Assembly (NCBI GenBank): GCA_035290885.1 | Contig: DATDTL010000031.1 | Span: 1 to 16,104 of the forward strand | From: JACQID01 sp035290885 | GTDB taxonomy: Archaea > Aenigmatarchaeota > Aenigmatarchaeia > GW2011-AR5 | Direction: 5' to 3' | DNA: 16,104 nt | Shown: one piece after another, positions 1 through 5,437 of the stretch | Position numbering within the stretch: the first letter of the stretch is position 1 | Layout of the letters: each line of letters begins with the position of its first letter | Translations under genes and position numbers: made by a program | The notes under the pieces: generated by a model | Told to the model about the DNA's origin: nothing | Database searches by the model: none | What the model saw: only the letters and a program-made list of their open reading frames with translations

Positions 1-624
1 GTTGAAAAGAAAGAATGGTCCGATTTTGTCTTTTACGAAGCGCGATTATTTGGCAAGGAAGCAGTTATCGTGAAGTCCGGCGCCGGCAAGGTATTTTCTT
101 CCATGGTGTGCCAGAAGATGATAGACGAATATGGTCCGGAAAGAATTATATTTACCGGCGTGGGAGGGGCACTGAACAGAGAGCTTGATATCGGCGACGT
201 TGTAGTAAGCAAGGATTGCATCCAGCATGACATGGATGGCTAGGCTCTGGGATACGAAAGGGGGAGAATTATTTTCACGGATTATAGGATATTCACTGCC
301 GACGTAAAGATGAAAAATATGGCGTTACAGAGCAAAATAAATAACAGGCTCATTGAAGGCAGAATATTAACAGGAGACCAGTTTATCGTTAGAGGCGGCA
401 ATATTGAATACGATTATCTTACGGAAGAACTGAAAGGCGATGTCGCAGACATGGAAGGGGCGGCAGTAGGACAGGTATGCGCTTTGAACAAGATACCTTT
501 TGTTCTTGTTCGTACGATATCAGACAAAGCAGAAGGAAATGCAGGCGAAGATTTTGAATCATTCCTGCCGGTAGTTGCCAAGAATTCTTATAGCGTCGTG
601 AAAACAATCATCCAAAACATATGA
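1..624 (+). pseudogene. MTA/SAH nucleosidase-like gene, 5'-partial, interrupted by an in-frame TAG
   Basis: This is a purine-nucleoside phosphorylase superfamily protein of the 5'-methylthioadenosine/S-adenosylhomocysteine nucleosidase type. The enzyme cleaves adenine from MTA or SAH in the cytosol (methionine salvage). The window opens inside the gene; about 25-30 N-terminal residues, including the family's first catalytic Glu, lie upstream. Frame 1 reads through the conserved blocks KSGAGKV, FTGVGGAL, DIGDVVVS and QHDMDG, meets TAG at 241-243, then continues in the same frame with ALGYERG, RILTGDQF, DMEGAA and RTISDKAE to a TGA at 622-624. The later catalytic residues are present: Glu (codon 454-456) in DMEGAA and Asp (codon 523-525) in TISDKA. 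The TAG replaces a residue that is usually Ser or Thr, with no frame change. No ribosome binding site precedes the ATG at 310, so the second half is unlikely to be a separate gene. Family assignment is firm. Whether the gene is dead, misread or recoded is open. Confidence 0.8.
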
Positions 625-690
625 AAGAAATGCAAAAAGAAAAAACAAGCGCAATTTATACTATTATTTTACTTAAATTTACTTCTTCTT

Positions 691-746
691 TGCCATTGGC
701 CGGCACCCCCAATACCGTACACTATAACCAGATGCCGGCGGTGGCA
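691..746 (+). repeat. Long hairpin in convergent intergenic region
   Basis: Arms 691-705 and 733-746 pair over 14 base pairs with one bulged G (698) and a 27-nt loop. Two of the pairs are T-G, which pair only in plus-strand RNA, so the structure fits a plus-strand transcript better than the minus one. It lies between the nucleosidase gene (+, ends 624) and the gene ending at 784 on the minus strand. Possible roles are a 3'-UTR or terminator structure, or a small RNA started from TATA-like stretches at about 654-679. No known RNA family is recognised. The rest of 625-783 holds only A/T-rich sequence. Confidence 0.55.
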
Positions 747-783
747 CTTAAACATTTCTGGTTTGCAATAGAGAAATCCGGAA

Positions 784-1617
784 TCAACCCCGCATGAAAT
801 CAGACATTTTTTCCGCCAGCTCTTCCCTGCCTTCAACGTCGGAAAGCTTGGAAAATACCTTTGTAACGGACAGCTTCTTCTTTTTCATGAAATCCAGAAG
901 CTTCTTGGGCGTGAACTTGCTGCCGCGGGGCATGGCGGACTTGAACGTCCTGTAAAGATAGATGGCGCGATAGACATCAGATAAAGAAATATCAGGAAAA
1001 TCGGCAGACATCTCCTCGGCCCTCTTTGTGAAATAATCGTCGTCCTCATAAAACTGGTAATACGGCCCGACATCGCTGTTCATGAAGGTCTTGAGCTGCT
1101 TGGTTGCAGGCGCGAAGTCCTTTGCAAGGCCGCAGTATTGCATCCAGAGTATAGCCTTGGTGTATTTTATCCCTGCAACGTCCCCGTCCTCGGCGATCTC
1201 GTTAATCAACTCCTTCGTCTTTTCCTTCGTGGATGCCAGCGTTGCGAGGTTCTCAAATACCCCTTTCTTCTTGAAGAACCTTGCGCCCCCCTTTATTGAT
1301 GCGGTTATATAGAATAAATCGCGAAGAACGCCGGAGACCGCGGCCTCGGCGTTGTCGTCCCGTATCTTGCCCAAACGCTCCTTAAGAAACAGGCGGACAG
1401 CGCTCTCCCAATCCTCGCCGTCCGTGGCAAGGACATAATCATAATCTATGTATTTCTTCAGCATGCCCATAACAAAGCTTATTTCCGCGTCCGAGCGGTC
1501 CTTGCCTATGAAGACGACGCGGCAGAATTTTTCCCATATTTCCCTGCCCGATGCGACAGGAACCGGATCCTTCTTCACTGCCGCGACAAGCTCCTTGAAA
1601 CCGGTCGGGTATTCCAT
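784..1617 (-). CDS. Conserved helical protein of unknown function (weak HhH-GPD glycosylase resemblance)
   Basis: A 277-residue soluble protein without signal peptide or membrane segment, rich in Lys, Asp and Glu and predicted mostly helical. I do not recognise a firm family. The central block from GIKYTKAILWMQYCG to the C-terminal stretch with FPDISLSDVYRAIYLYR has the look of the all-helical core of HhH-GPD DNA glycosylases or a related archaeal protein, but no clear helix-hairpin-helix GPG motif or catalytic Lys/Asp pair can be assigned, so this is only a hint. The ATG at 1617 is chosen because it opens the frame and a TATA-like CTTAATACTTTT on the minus strand (about 1636-1650) lies close upstream, implying a leaderless mRNA; no Shine-Dalgarno is visible. 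It is 37 nt downstream of the gene at 1655-2140 and may also be cotranscribed with it. Confidence 0.75.
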   Translation of the reverse strand: MEYPTGFKELVAAVKKDPVPVASGREIWEKFCRVVFIGKDRSDAEISFVMGMLKKYIDYDYVLATDGEDWESAVRLFLKERLGKIRDDNAEAAVSGVLRDLFYITASIKGGARFFKKKGVFENLATLASTKEKTKELINEIAEDGDVAGIKYTKAILWMQYCGLAKDFAPATKQLKTFMNSDVGPYYQFYEDDDYFTKRAEEMSADFPDISLSDVYRAIYLYRTFKSAMPRGSKFTPKKLLDFMKKKKLSVTKVFSKLSDVEGREELAEKMSDFMRG

Positions 1618-1654
1618 TGCGATAACTGGGAGGAAAAGTATTAAGGATATTAGC

Positions 1655-2140
1655 TCATCCGTTTATTTGGTCGTATATGGACTTGTAGCCTTTCAGCGCT
1701 AGGGCAGCCTGATCCTTCAGTAGCTCAACGCCGATTTTGCCGCTATCGTAAAGTTCGACTATCTTGGATTTTATGTTTTGCGCGGCCATGAGCTCTCCGA
1801 AGCTTGCCCTGCCAGCTGTTATCCTTATATCGGGATTTTCCGCTTTCCCGTCGGAAGCGATCGGGCCGCCCTCGCCGTTAGTCACGGCAAAAGGCACGCC
1901 CTCCACGACGATTTCTATCTGCGCCTCTTCGCTGGAAAGGGAACTGTGAATCTTGTACGCGCCCAACTCGTTGGCCAGCCACCGTATATGTTCCGTGTCA
2001 ACGTTCTGGCCTTCAAGAAGAGCGGGCTTTTCTATCACAGGCTTCTCGGCGGCAGGCGAAACGACGCCGAAATAAACGTAGCCTATCGCGCCAACTACTA
2101 TGGCTACGATTGCACCAAGAATTATGATTTTGGAAACCAT
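1655..2140 (-). CDS. Single-span membrane protein with possible SCP2-like soluble domain
   Basis: 161 residues from the start chosen here. Residues about 4-25 form one hydrophobic helix (IIILGAIVAIVVGAIGYVYF), followed by a Pro/Glu-rich linker and a soluble domain of about 110 residues. The domain has alternating strands and a NPDIRITAGRASFGELMA block, then a Gly-containing C-terminal helix; this resembles the ordering of sterol-carrier-protein-2-like lipid-binding domains, but the match is by eye and weak. The frame extends upstream to 2203, but a TATA-like ATTTATAC on the minus strand at 2173-2180 would then lie inside the gene, so the ATG at 2140 is preferred, giving a leader of roughly 10 nt. 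The domain probably faces outside the membrane, because few positive charges precede the helix and the helix could act as an uncleaved signal anchor. Function unknown. Confidence 0.75.
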   Translation of the reverse strand: MVSKIIILGAIVAIVVGAIGYVYFGVVSPAAEKPVIEKPALLEGQNVDTEHIRWLANELGAYKIHSSLSSEEAQIEIVVEGVPFAVTNGEGGPIASDGKAENPDIRITAGRASFGELMAAQNIKSKIVELYDSGKIGVELLKDQAALALKGYKSIYDQING

Positions 2141-2172
2141 GAAATCGCCCAAGCAATATATTGGAAATAAGT

Positions 2173-2180
2173 GTATAAAT
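2173..2180 (-). promoter_or_regulatory. TATA box for the 1655-2140 gene
   Basis: Minus-strand ATTTATAC centred about 37 nt upstream of the ATG at 2140. A start point about 25 nt downstream would leave a very short leader. This element decides against the longer frame starting at 2203. Confidence 0.55.
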
Positions 2181-2209
2181 ACTTCGGGGTTTTCCCAAAG
2201 CATTTACGC

Positions 2210-2234
2210 GGAAATGGAAAGTTTGTTCCATTCC
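2210..2234. repeat. Short inverted repeat between groEL terminator and next promoter
   Basis: GGAAATGGAA (2210-2219) and TTCCATTCC (2226-2234) pair over 9 bp with one bulged A and a 6-nt loop. On the minus strand it follows the T-rich tract behind groEL, so it is not ordered like a bacterial intrinsic terminator. It could mark the end of the groESL transcript or flank the next promoter. Confidence 0.35.
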
Positions 2235-2240
2235 GGCGGC

Positions 2241-2261
2241 AAAAAATAAAAAAACAAAAAA
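2241..2261 (-). terminator. T-rich archaeal-type terminator of groESL
   Basis: Two bases after the groEL stop codon the minus strand reads T6-G-T7-A-T6 (plus strand A6-T-A7-C-A6). Archaeal RNA polymerase terminates on such U-rich runs without needing a hairpin. It is by far the strongest T tract in the window and closes the groES-groEL unit. Confidence 0.7.
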
Positions 2262-2263
2262 CC

Positions 2264-3871
2264 TCAGATTATTATCGCGGAGGTCTTCTCGTCCTTCTCG
2301 GCGTCAAAGTCCGCTACAAGGGCCTCGGTTGTGATGACCATTCCCGCTATGGAAACGGCGTTCTGAAGGGCAGAGCGCACGACCTTTGCAGGGTCTATGA
2401 CCCCTGCCTTGAAAAGGTCCTCAAATATATCCTTCTTCGCGTTGTACCCCACGTTTTCGTCCTTCTCCATTCCCAGCCGCGCCACAACTTCGGCGCCGTC
2501 CTTGCCGGCGTTCTTCGCTATCTGGCGCACCGGCTCTTCCAGTGCGCGCTTCACGATAACCGCGCCGACCGACTGGTCTCCCTGCAACGAAACGGAAAGC
2601 CCGAACGCAGCCCTGTACAACGTTATGCCGCCCCCGACCACGACGCCTTCTTCCACCGCAGCTTTTGTCGCGTTCAGGGCATCGTCGATGCGCATCTTCT
2701 TCTCCGCCATCTCTGTTTCAGTAGCGGCGCCGACCTTTATGACGGCAACGCCGCCGCCGAGCTTCGCAAGCCTCTTCTTGAGGTCAGTCTTCCTGTATTC
2801 GGAATCCGCGAGCCCTATCTGCTTTTCTATCAGATGCTTCCTTGCGTCTATCGCGGCTTTAGAGCCCTTGCCCTCAATTATTGTAGTCTTTTCGCTGTCA
2901 ACGGAAACCTTGCGCGCCGAGCCAAGCATCTCGGCAGTGACGTTCTCAAGCTTCATGCCCTTGTCCTCGCTTATCACGCGGCCGCCGGTGAGCACTGCTA
3001 TATCCTCAAGCATCTCCTTCTGCTCGTCGCCAAAGCCCGGCGCCTTCACTGCGCAGACCTTTATGCCACCCCTTATTATGTTAAGGATTAGCGTCGCCTG
3101 CGCCTCATCCTCAATGTCCTCGGCTATTATCATCAACGGCCTTCCCTCGTTGACGCACCTTTCAAGCACTGGCACTATCTGCTTCATGCCCGTGATCTTC
3201 TTGTCGTAGAGCAGCACGTAAGCATCCTCAAGGTCGCACGTCATCTTCTCGTGGTTTGTAGCCATGTAAGGCGACACAAAGCCGCGCTCAAACTGCATGC
3301 CTTCCACGACCTCAAGCCCTGTTTCGAAGCTCTTGGCATCCTCTACTGTTATGACGCCATCGTTCCCTACCTTCTCCATGGCATCGGCAATAAGGCCGCC
3401 TATCTCCTCGTCGTTGTTCGCGGATATCGTGGCAACCTGAATTATCTTCTCCTTGTCCTTTACAGGCACGCTTTTCTTCTTTAGGTACTCCACCGTAGCG
3501 GCTACCGACTTCTCCATGCCGCGCTTTACCTCCACGGGGTTCGCGCCGGCAGCTATATTTTTCAGGCCCTCCCTTATCATGGCCTGCGCAAGGACAGTTG
3601 CGGTCGTCGTTCCGTCCCCGGCAACATCCTGCGTTTTTGACGCGACTTCCTTCACGAGCTTCGCGCCGATGTTCTCGAACTTGTCGCTTAGCTCTATCTC
3701 CTTTGCTATCGTCACGCCGTCGTTGCTGACAACAGGGTGAGAAGGCTTGTCAAGCACGACGTTTCTTCCGCGCGGCCCAAGCGTGACCTTCACGGTGTTC
3801 GCCACCTTGTCCACGCCGCGCATCAGCGCCTGCCTTGCATTTTCGTCAAACATTATCTGTTTTGATCCCAT
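2264..3871 (-). CDS. groEL: Group I chaperonin GroEL
   Basis: ATP-driven cytosolic folding chamber subunit working with GroES. 535 residues, close to the usual 540-550. Conserved elements include KQIMFDENAR at the N-terminus, the ATP-site loop VAGDGTTTATVL (Asp about residue 86), NDGVI and FERGFVSPYM, the apical peptide-binding region, and RIDDALNAT, whose Asp hydrolyses ATP, followed by EEGVVVGGG. The C-terminus ends in DEKTSAIII; the flexible Gly-Gly-Met tail typical of bacterial GroEL is absent. A GTG two codons earlier (3875-3877) overlaps the groES stop, but the ATG at 3871 has GAGGTG five bases ahead and matches the normal family N-terminus, so it is chosen. The gene follows groES directly and ends at a T tract. 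Most archaea have only group II thermosomes; group I genes in archaea are usually explained by transfer from bacteria. No compositional break from neighbouring genes is obvious by eye. Confidence 0.97.
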   Translation of the reverse strand: MGSKQIMFDENARQALMRGVDKVANTVKVTLGPRGRNVVLDKPSHPVVSNDGVTIAKEIELSDKFENIGAKLVKEVASKTQDVAGDGTTTATVLAQAMIREGLKNIAAGANPVEVKRGMEKSVAATVEYLKKKSVPVKDKEKIIQVATISANNDEEIGGLIADAMEKVGNDGVITVEDAKSFETGLEVVEGMQFERGFVSPYMATNHEKMTCDLEDAYVLLYDKKITGMKQIVPVLERCVNEGRPLMIIAEDIEDEAQATLILNIIRGGIKVCAVKAPGFGDEQKEMLEDIAVLTGGRVISEDKGMKLENVTAEMLGSARKVSVDSEKTTIIEGKGSKAAIDARKHLIEKQIGLADSEYRKTDLKKRLAKLGGGVAVIKVGAATETEMAEKKMRIDDALNATKAAVEEGVVVGGGITLYRAAFGLSVSLQGDQSVGAVIVKRALEEPVRQIAKNAGKDGAEVVARLGMEKDENVGYNAKKDIFEDLFKAGVIDPAKVVRSALQNAVSIAGMVITTEALVADFDAEKDEKTSAIII

Positions 3872-3873
3872 GT

Positions 3874-4146
3874 TCACACCTCAATTTTTGCGACTATATC
3901 CTTGAATTGCACTACAACGTATTTCTCACCGTTGATCTCAAATTCCTCGGAACTGTAGCCGCCGTATATAATCCGATCGCCTTTCTTCAGGGGAAGTTCC
4001 TTGCCGTCTTTCCCTGTGCCAACTGCAAGCACTTGCCCTTCCTTCCTGCTTTCCTTTGCGGAATCAGGTATGTATATGCCGCCCTTCGTTTTCTCGTCCT
4101 TTACAGGACGCACAAGAACGCGCCTGCCAACGGGTTTTATCTCCAT
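3874..4146 (-). CDS. groES: Group I co-chaperonin GroES
   Basis: 90 residues, slightly shorter than the bacterial 95-97. The fold-defining parts are seen: MEIKPVGRRVLVRP at the N-terminus, the mobile loop region TKGGIYIPDSAKE that docks on the GroEL apical domain, GQVLAVG, LKKGDRIIYGGYS and the closing VVQFKDIVAKIEV. GroES caps the GroEL chamber in the cytosol. Three starts are possible: the frame is open to 4194, an ATG lies at 4152 and another at 4146. GGGAGG at 4156-4161 is 9 nt from the 4146 ATG and only 3 nt from the 4152 ATG, so 4146 is preferred and also gives the standard N-terminus. Its TGA overlaps the alternative GTG of groEL and lies 2 nt before the groEL ATG, so the pair is translationally coupled. 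Confidence 0.96.
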   Translation of the reverse strand: MEIKPVGRRVLVRPVKDEKTKGGIYIPDSAKESRKEGQVLAVGTGKDGKELPLKKGDRIIYGGYSSEEFEINGEKYVVVQFKDIVAKIEV

Positions 4147-4220
4147 TCGCATCAACCTCCCTATATGAAAAACATGGCCGCAAGCGGGCACCAACGACTT
4201 CCATCATATAATTCCCGAAA

Positions 4221-4230
4221 ATTTTAAAAA
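4221..4230 (-). promoter_or_regulatory. TATA box for groES-groEL
   Basis: Minus-strand TTTTTAAAAT, about 80 nt upstream of the groES ATG, would give a leader near 50 nt that carries the GGGAGG ribosome binding site. This is a longer leader than other genes here seem to have. No CIRCE-type inverted repeat (HrcA operator) is found, so bacterial heat-shock control was not brought along. Confidence 0.45.
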
Positions 4231-4319
4231 TCTATGCAAATCCAGATAATAGCATTAACTCTGCCGCCAACAATGGGATAGAATTAAAAGGCAGCACAGC
4301 ATAAAAAGAGAAGACTCTC

Positions 4320-4958
4320 ATGGAATATAAAGTCGCCCTTGGCATTATTGCAGTGATTATCGGCCTGATAAGCTACGTTCCTTACGTTCGCAACGTGTTC
4401 ATAAACAAGACGAAACCCCATGCGTTCTCGTGGCTTATATGGGGGGTTCTGACTGCCATAGCTTTTTTTGCCCAGATGGAAAAAGGCGGCGGAGCCGGCT
4501 CTTGGGTTACCGGCATAACCGCGGCAACGTGCTTTCTTGTATCGGCGATAGCCTTTCTCAAATACGGATTAAGTTATGTAAAAAAATCGGACTGGCTCTG
4601 CCTCTTTGCGGCGCTGTCCGGCATCGCCACATGGAAAATCACAAACGATCCTTTAAGCGCGGTCATAATAGTCACTTTGGTTGACGCGATAGGCTTCATA
4701 CCCACGTTCAGGAAAGGCTGGCGCGAGCCGTATCAGGAAACCGCACTGACGTTTGCATTGGGTTCTGTCAAATTCGCGCTTGCAATAATCGCTCTTGATA
4801 CGTTCACTCTGACGACGTGGCTCTATCCGGCGTCGCTTGTCTTGGCGAACGCCGCTTTCGTGACAGTCCTGCTTGTCAGACGAAGAGCAGAAGCCCTATA
4901 TTCGGCCGGCGAGCCGACAGGCAACAAAAAGAAACATTTAAATAAACATCGCCCTTAA
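4320..4958 (+). CDS. Polytopic membrane protein, PQ-loop/SemiSWEET-like
   Basis: 212 residues with about seven hydrophobic segments. Two related halves can be seen: residues about 5-55 with SYVPYVRNVFINKTKPHAFS followed by WLIWGVLTAIAFFAQ, and residues about 95-160 with VDAIGFIPTFRKGWREPYQE and a following hydrophobic helix. The pattern of a Pro-containing helix, a short basic loop and a Trp-rich helix is that of PQ-loop/SWEET-type transporters, though the Pro-Gln pair itself is replaced by Pro-Tyr and Pro-Thr. Substrate unknown. The ATG at 4320 directly opens the hydrophobic N-terminus; a TATA-like GAATTAAAAG at 4281-4290 would give a leader of about 10 nt. The basic C-terminal tail (NKKKHLNKHRP) is encoded over the 5S rRNA promoter. 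It is divergent from groES. Confidence 0.85.
   Translation: MEYKVALGIIAVIIGLISYVPYVRNVFINKTKPHAFSWLIWGVLTAIAFFAQMEKGGGAGSWVTGITAATCFLVSAIAFLKYGLSYVKKSDWLCLFAALSGIATWKITNDPLSAVIIVTLVDAIGFIPTFRKGWREPYQETALTFALGSVKFALAIIALDTFTLTTWLYPASLVLANAAFVTVLLVRRRAEALYSAGEPTGNKKKHLNKHRP
4935..4944 (+). promoter_or_regulatory. TATA box for 5S rRNA, inside the preceding coding sequence
   Basis: CATTTAAATA centred about 24 nt upstream of the 5S 5' end, the normal archaeal spacing. It lies in the last codons of the membrane protein gene, which stops at 4958. Confidence 0.6.
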
Positions 4959-4963
4959 TAGAT

Positions 4964-5085
4964 GTGGTCGGCGACCATAGCGGAGAGGCGATACCCAAAC
5001 CCATTCCGAACTTGGAAGTCAAGCTCTCCTGCGGCGTGGTAAGTACTGGCTTTGCAGCTGGGAACACCAGAACGTTGCTGGCCAT
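4964..5085 (+). rRNA. rrf: 5S ribosomal RNA
   Basis: About 122 nt. Conserved internal blocks CCCATTCCGAACTTGGAAGT (loop B/helix III) and GGTAAGTACTGG are clear. The ends close helix I: GTGGTCGGCGAC at 4964-4975 pairs with GTTGCTGGCCAT at 5074-5085 over 12 pairs, several of them G-U. The gene starts 5 nt after the stop of the upstream membrane protein gene and has its own promoter. No 16S or 23S is present here, so the 5S gene stands apart from an rRNA operon. Ends are set from the stem and may be off by one or two bases. Confidence 0.95.
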
Positions 5086-5121
5086 TATAATTAAGCGGGT
5101 GCGTTCAGGAGGGTGGCGATT

Positions 5122-5181
5122 AGGACATAGGTTTGATACTATTTTTCGGAAGTTTTTATATTTTACCAGAATCTATGTCCT
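5122..5181. repeat. 9-bp inverted repeat bracketing the tRNA/rpo promoter
   Basis: AGGACATAG (5122-5130) and CTATGTCCT (5173-5181) are perfect inverted copies 42 nt apart. The TATA box of tRNA-Asp lies between them, and the right arm ends 5 nt before the tRNA. Could be an operator pair or a promoter-proximal RNA or DNA structure. A repeat of this length has only a modest chance of arising at random in a gap of about 100 nt. Confidence 0.5.
5153..5164 (+). promoter_or_regulatory. TATA box for tRNA-Asp, probably the whole tRNA-rpo unit
   Basis: TTTTTATATTTT centred about 28 nt upstream of the tRNA-Asp 5' end. It is the only convincing TATA element between the 5S gene and rpoB, so it probably drives tRNA-Asp, tRNA-Lys and the RNA polymerase genes together. 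Confidence 0.65.
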
Positions 5182-5186
5182 GTAAA

Positions 5187-5287
5187 GCCTTGGTGGTGTA
5201 GCGGCCTAGCATGCAGCCTTGTCAAGGCTACGACCCGGGTTCAAAAGGATGTTGCCTTGGCAACGCCTGAATTTCCCGGCCAGGGCG
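5187..5287 (+). tRNA. tRNA-Asp (GTC) with a 28-nt intron in the T loop
   Basis: Acceptor GCCTTGG (5187-5193) pairs fully with CCAGGGC (5280-5286), discriminator G at 5287, no encoded CCA. D stem 5196-5199 with 5209-5212; anticodon loop TTGTCAA with GTC at 5221-5223; T stem CCGGG (5235-5239) with CCCGG (5275-5279). The anticodon stem has one mismatch (C27-A43). The T loop is split: removing 5246-5273 gives TTCAAAT, the canonical loop, so the intron lies between positions 59 and 60. A textbook BHB supports the cut: central 4-bp helix TTCA/TGAA (5240-5243, 5268-5271), 3-nt bulges AAA and TTT, the T stem as outer helix, and an inner hairpin GTTGC-CTTG-GCAAC. Mature length 73 nt. Confidence 0.93.
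5246..5273 (+). other. Non-canonical BHB intron of tRNA-Asp (position 59/60)
   Basis: 28 nt removed from the T loop. Cleavage after the second base of each 3-nt bulge gives exactly these ends. Non-canonical introns of this kind are processed by broad-specificity splicing endonucleases (the heterotetrameric type of Thermoproteota or the three-unit type of some ARMAN/Micrarchaeota), so such an enzyme is expected in this genome. Confidence 0.88.
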
Positions 5288-5310
5288 TGATCGCACCGAC
5301 GCAGTCGCAA

Positions 5311-5416
5311 GGGCCTGTAGCTCAGCCTGGTAGAGCATCGGCCTTTTAAGCCTGTGCCAGCAGGGCACCGGACGGCAGAAAGCCGACTGTCGCGGGTTCG
5401 AATCCCGTCGGGCCCA
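5311..5416 (+). tRNA. tRNA-Lys (TTT) with a 32-nt anticodon-loop intron
   Basis: Acceptor GGGCCTG (5311-5317) pairs with CGGGCCC (5409-5415), discriminator A at 5416, no encoded CCA. D stem GCTC/GAGC, D loop with GG, anticodon loop CTTTTAA with TTT at 5345-5347, anticodon stem TCGGC (5338-5342) with GCCGA (5382-5386), T arm GCGGG-TTCGAAT-CCCGT. The intron at 5349-5380 sits at the canonical position 37/38. Mature length 74 nt. It follows tRNA-Asp after 23 nt and precedes rpoH by 21 nt with no promoter visible on either side. Confidence 0.95.
5349..5380 (+). other. BHB intron of tRNA-Lys (position 37/38), relaxed motif
   Basis: 32 nt. At this position the central helix CTTT/GCAG has one mismatch and one G-U pair, so the BHB is relaxed. 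The intron itself folds as GCC/GGC and GTGCC-AGCAG-GGCAC. Flanking A residues allow a shift of one base without changing the mature tRNA. Confidence 0.8.
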
Positions 5417-5437
5417 TGCGCAGTGGGAGGGAGTTCA

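Noticed and set aside
226..261. Pyrrolysine or selenocysteine recoding as the firm explanation for the TAG
   Set aside because: The position is not an active-site residue, no recoding machinery is visible in the window, and a point mutation is simpler. Kept only as one option.
691..746. tRNA or tRNA fragment in the intergenic hairpin
   Set aside because: No D arm, T-loop TTCRA motif or cloverleaf spacing; only a single long stem.
2185..2197. GGGGTTTTCCC palindrome upstream of the 1655-2140 gene as an operator
   Set aside because: Too short and simple to support; it lies upstream of the TATA box but nothing else marks it.
2171..3209. Long plus-strand open frames of 270-306 codons opposite groEL
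   Set aside because: They mirror the codon pattern of groEL on the other strand, have no ribosome binding site or promoter, and encode low-complexity, unrecognisable protein.
4195..4319. CIRCE/HrcA operator before groES
   Set aside because: No TTAGCACTC-N9-GAGTGCTAA-like inverted repeat is present in this gap.
5187..5416. Integration site of a mobile element at the tRNA genes
   Set aside because: No integrase gene, no repeated tRNA 3' end and no foreign cargo next to either tRNA; the genes lead directly into rpoH.
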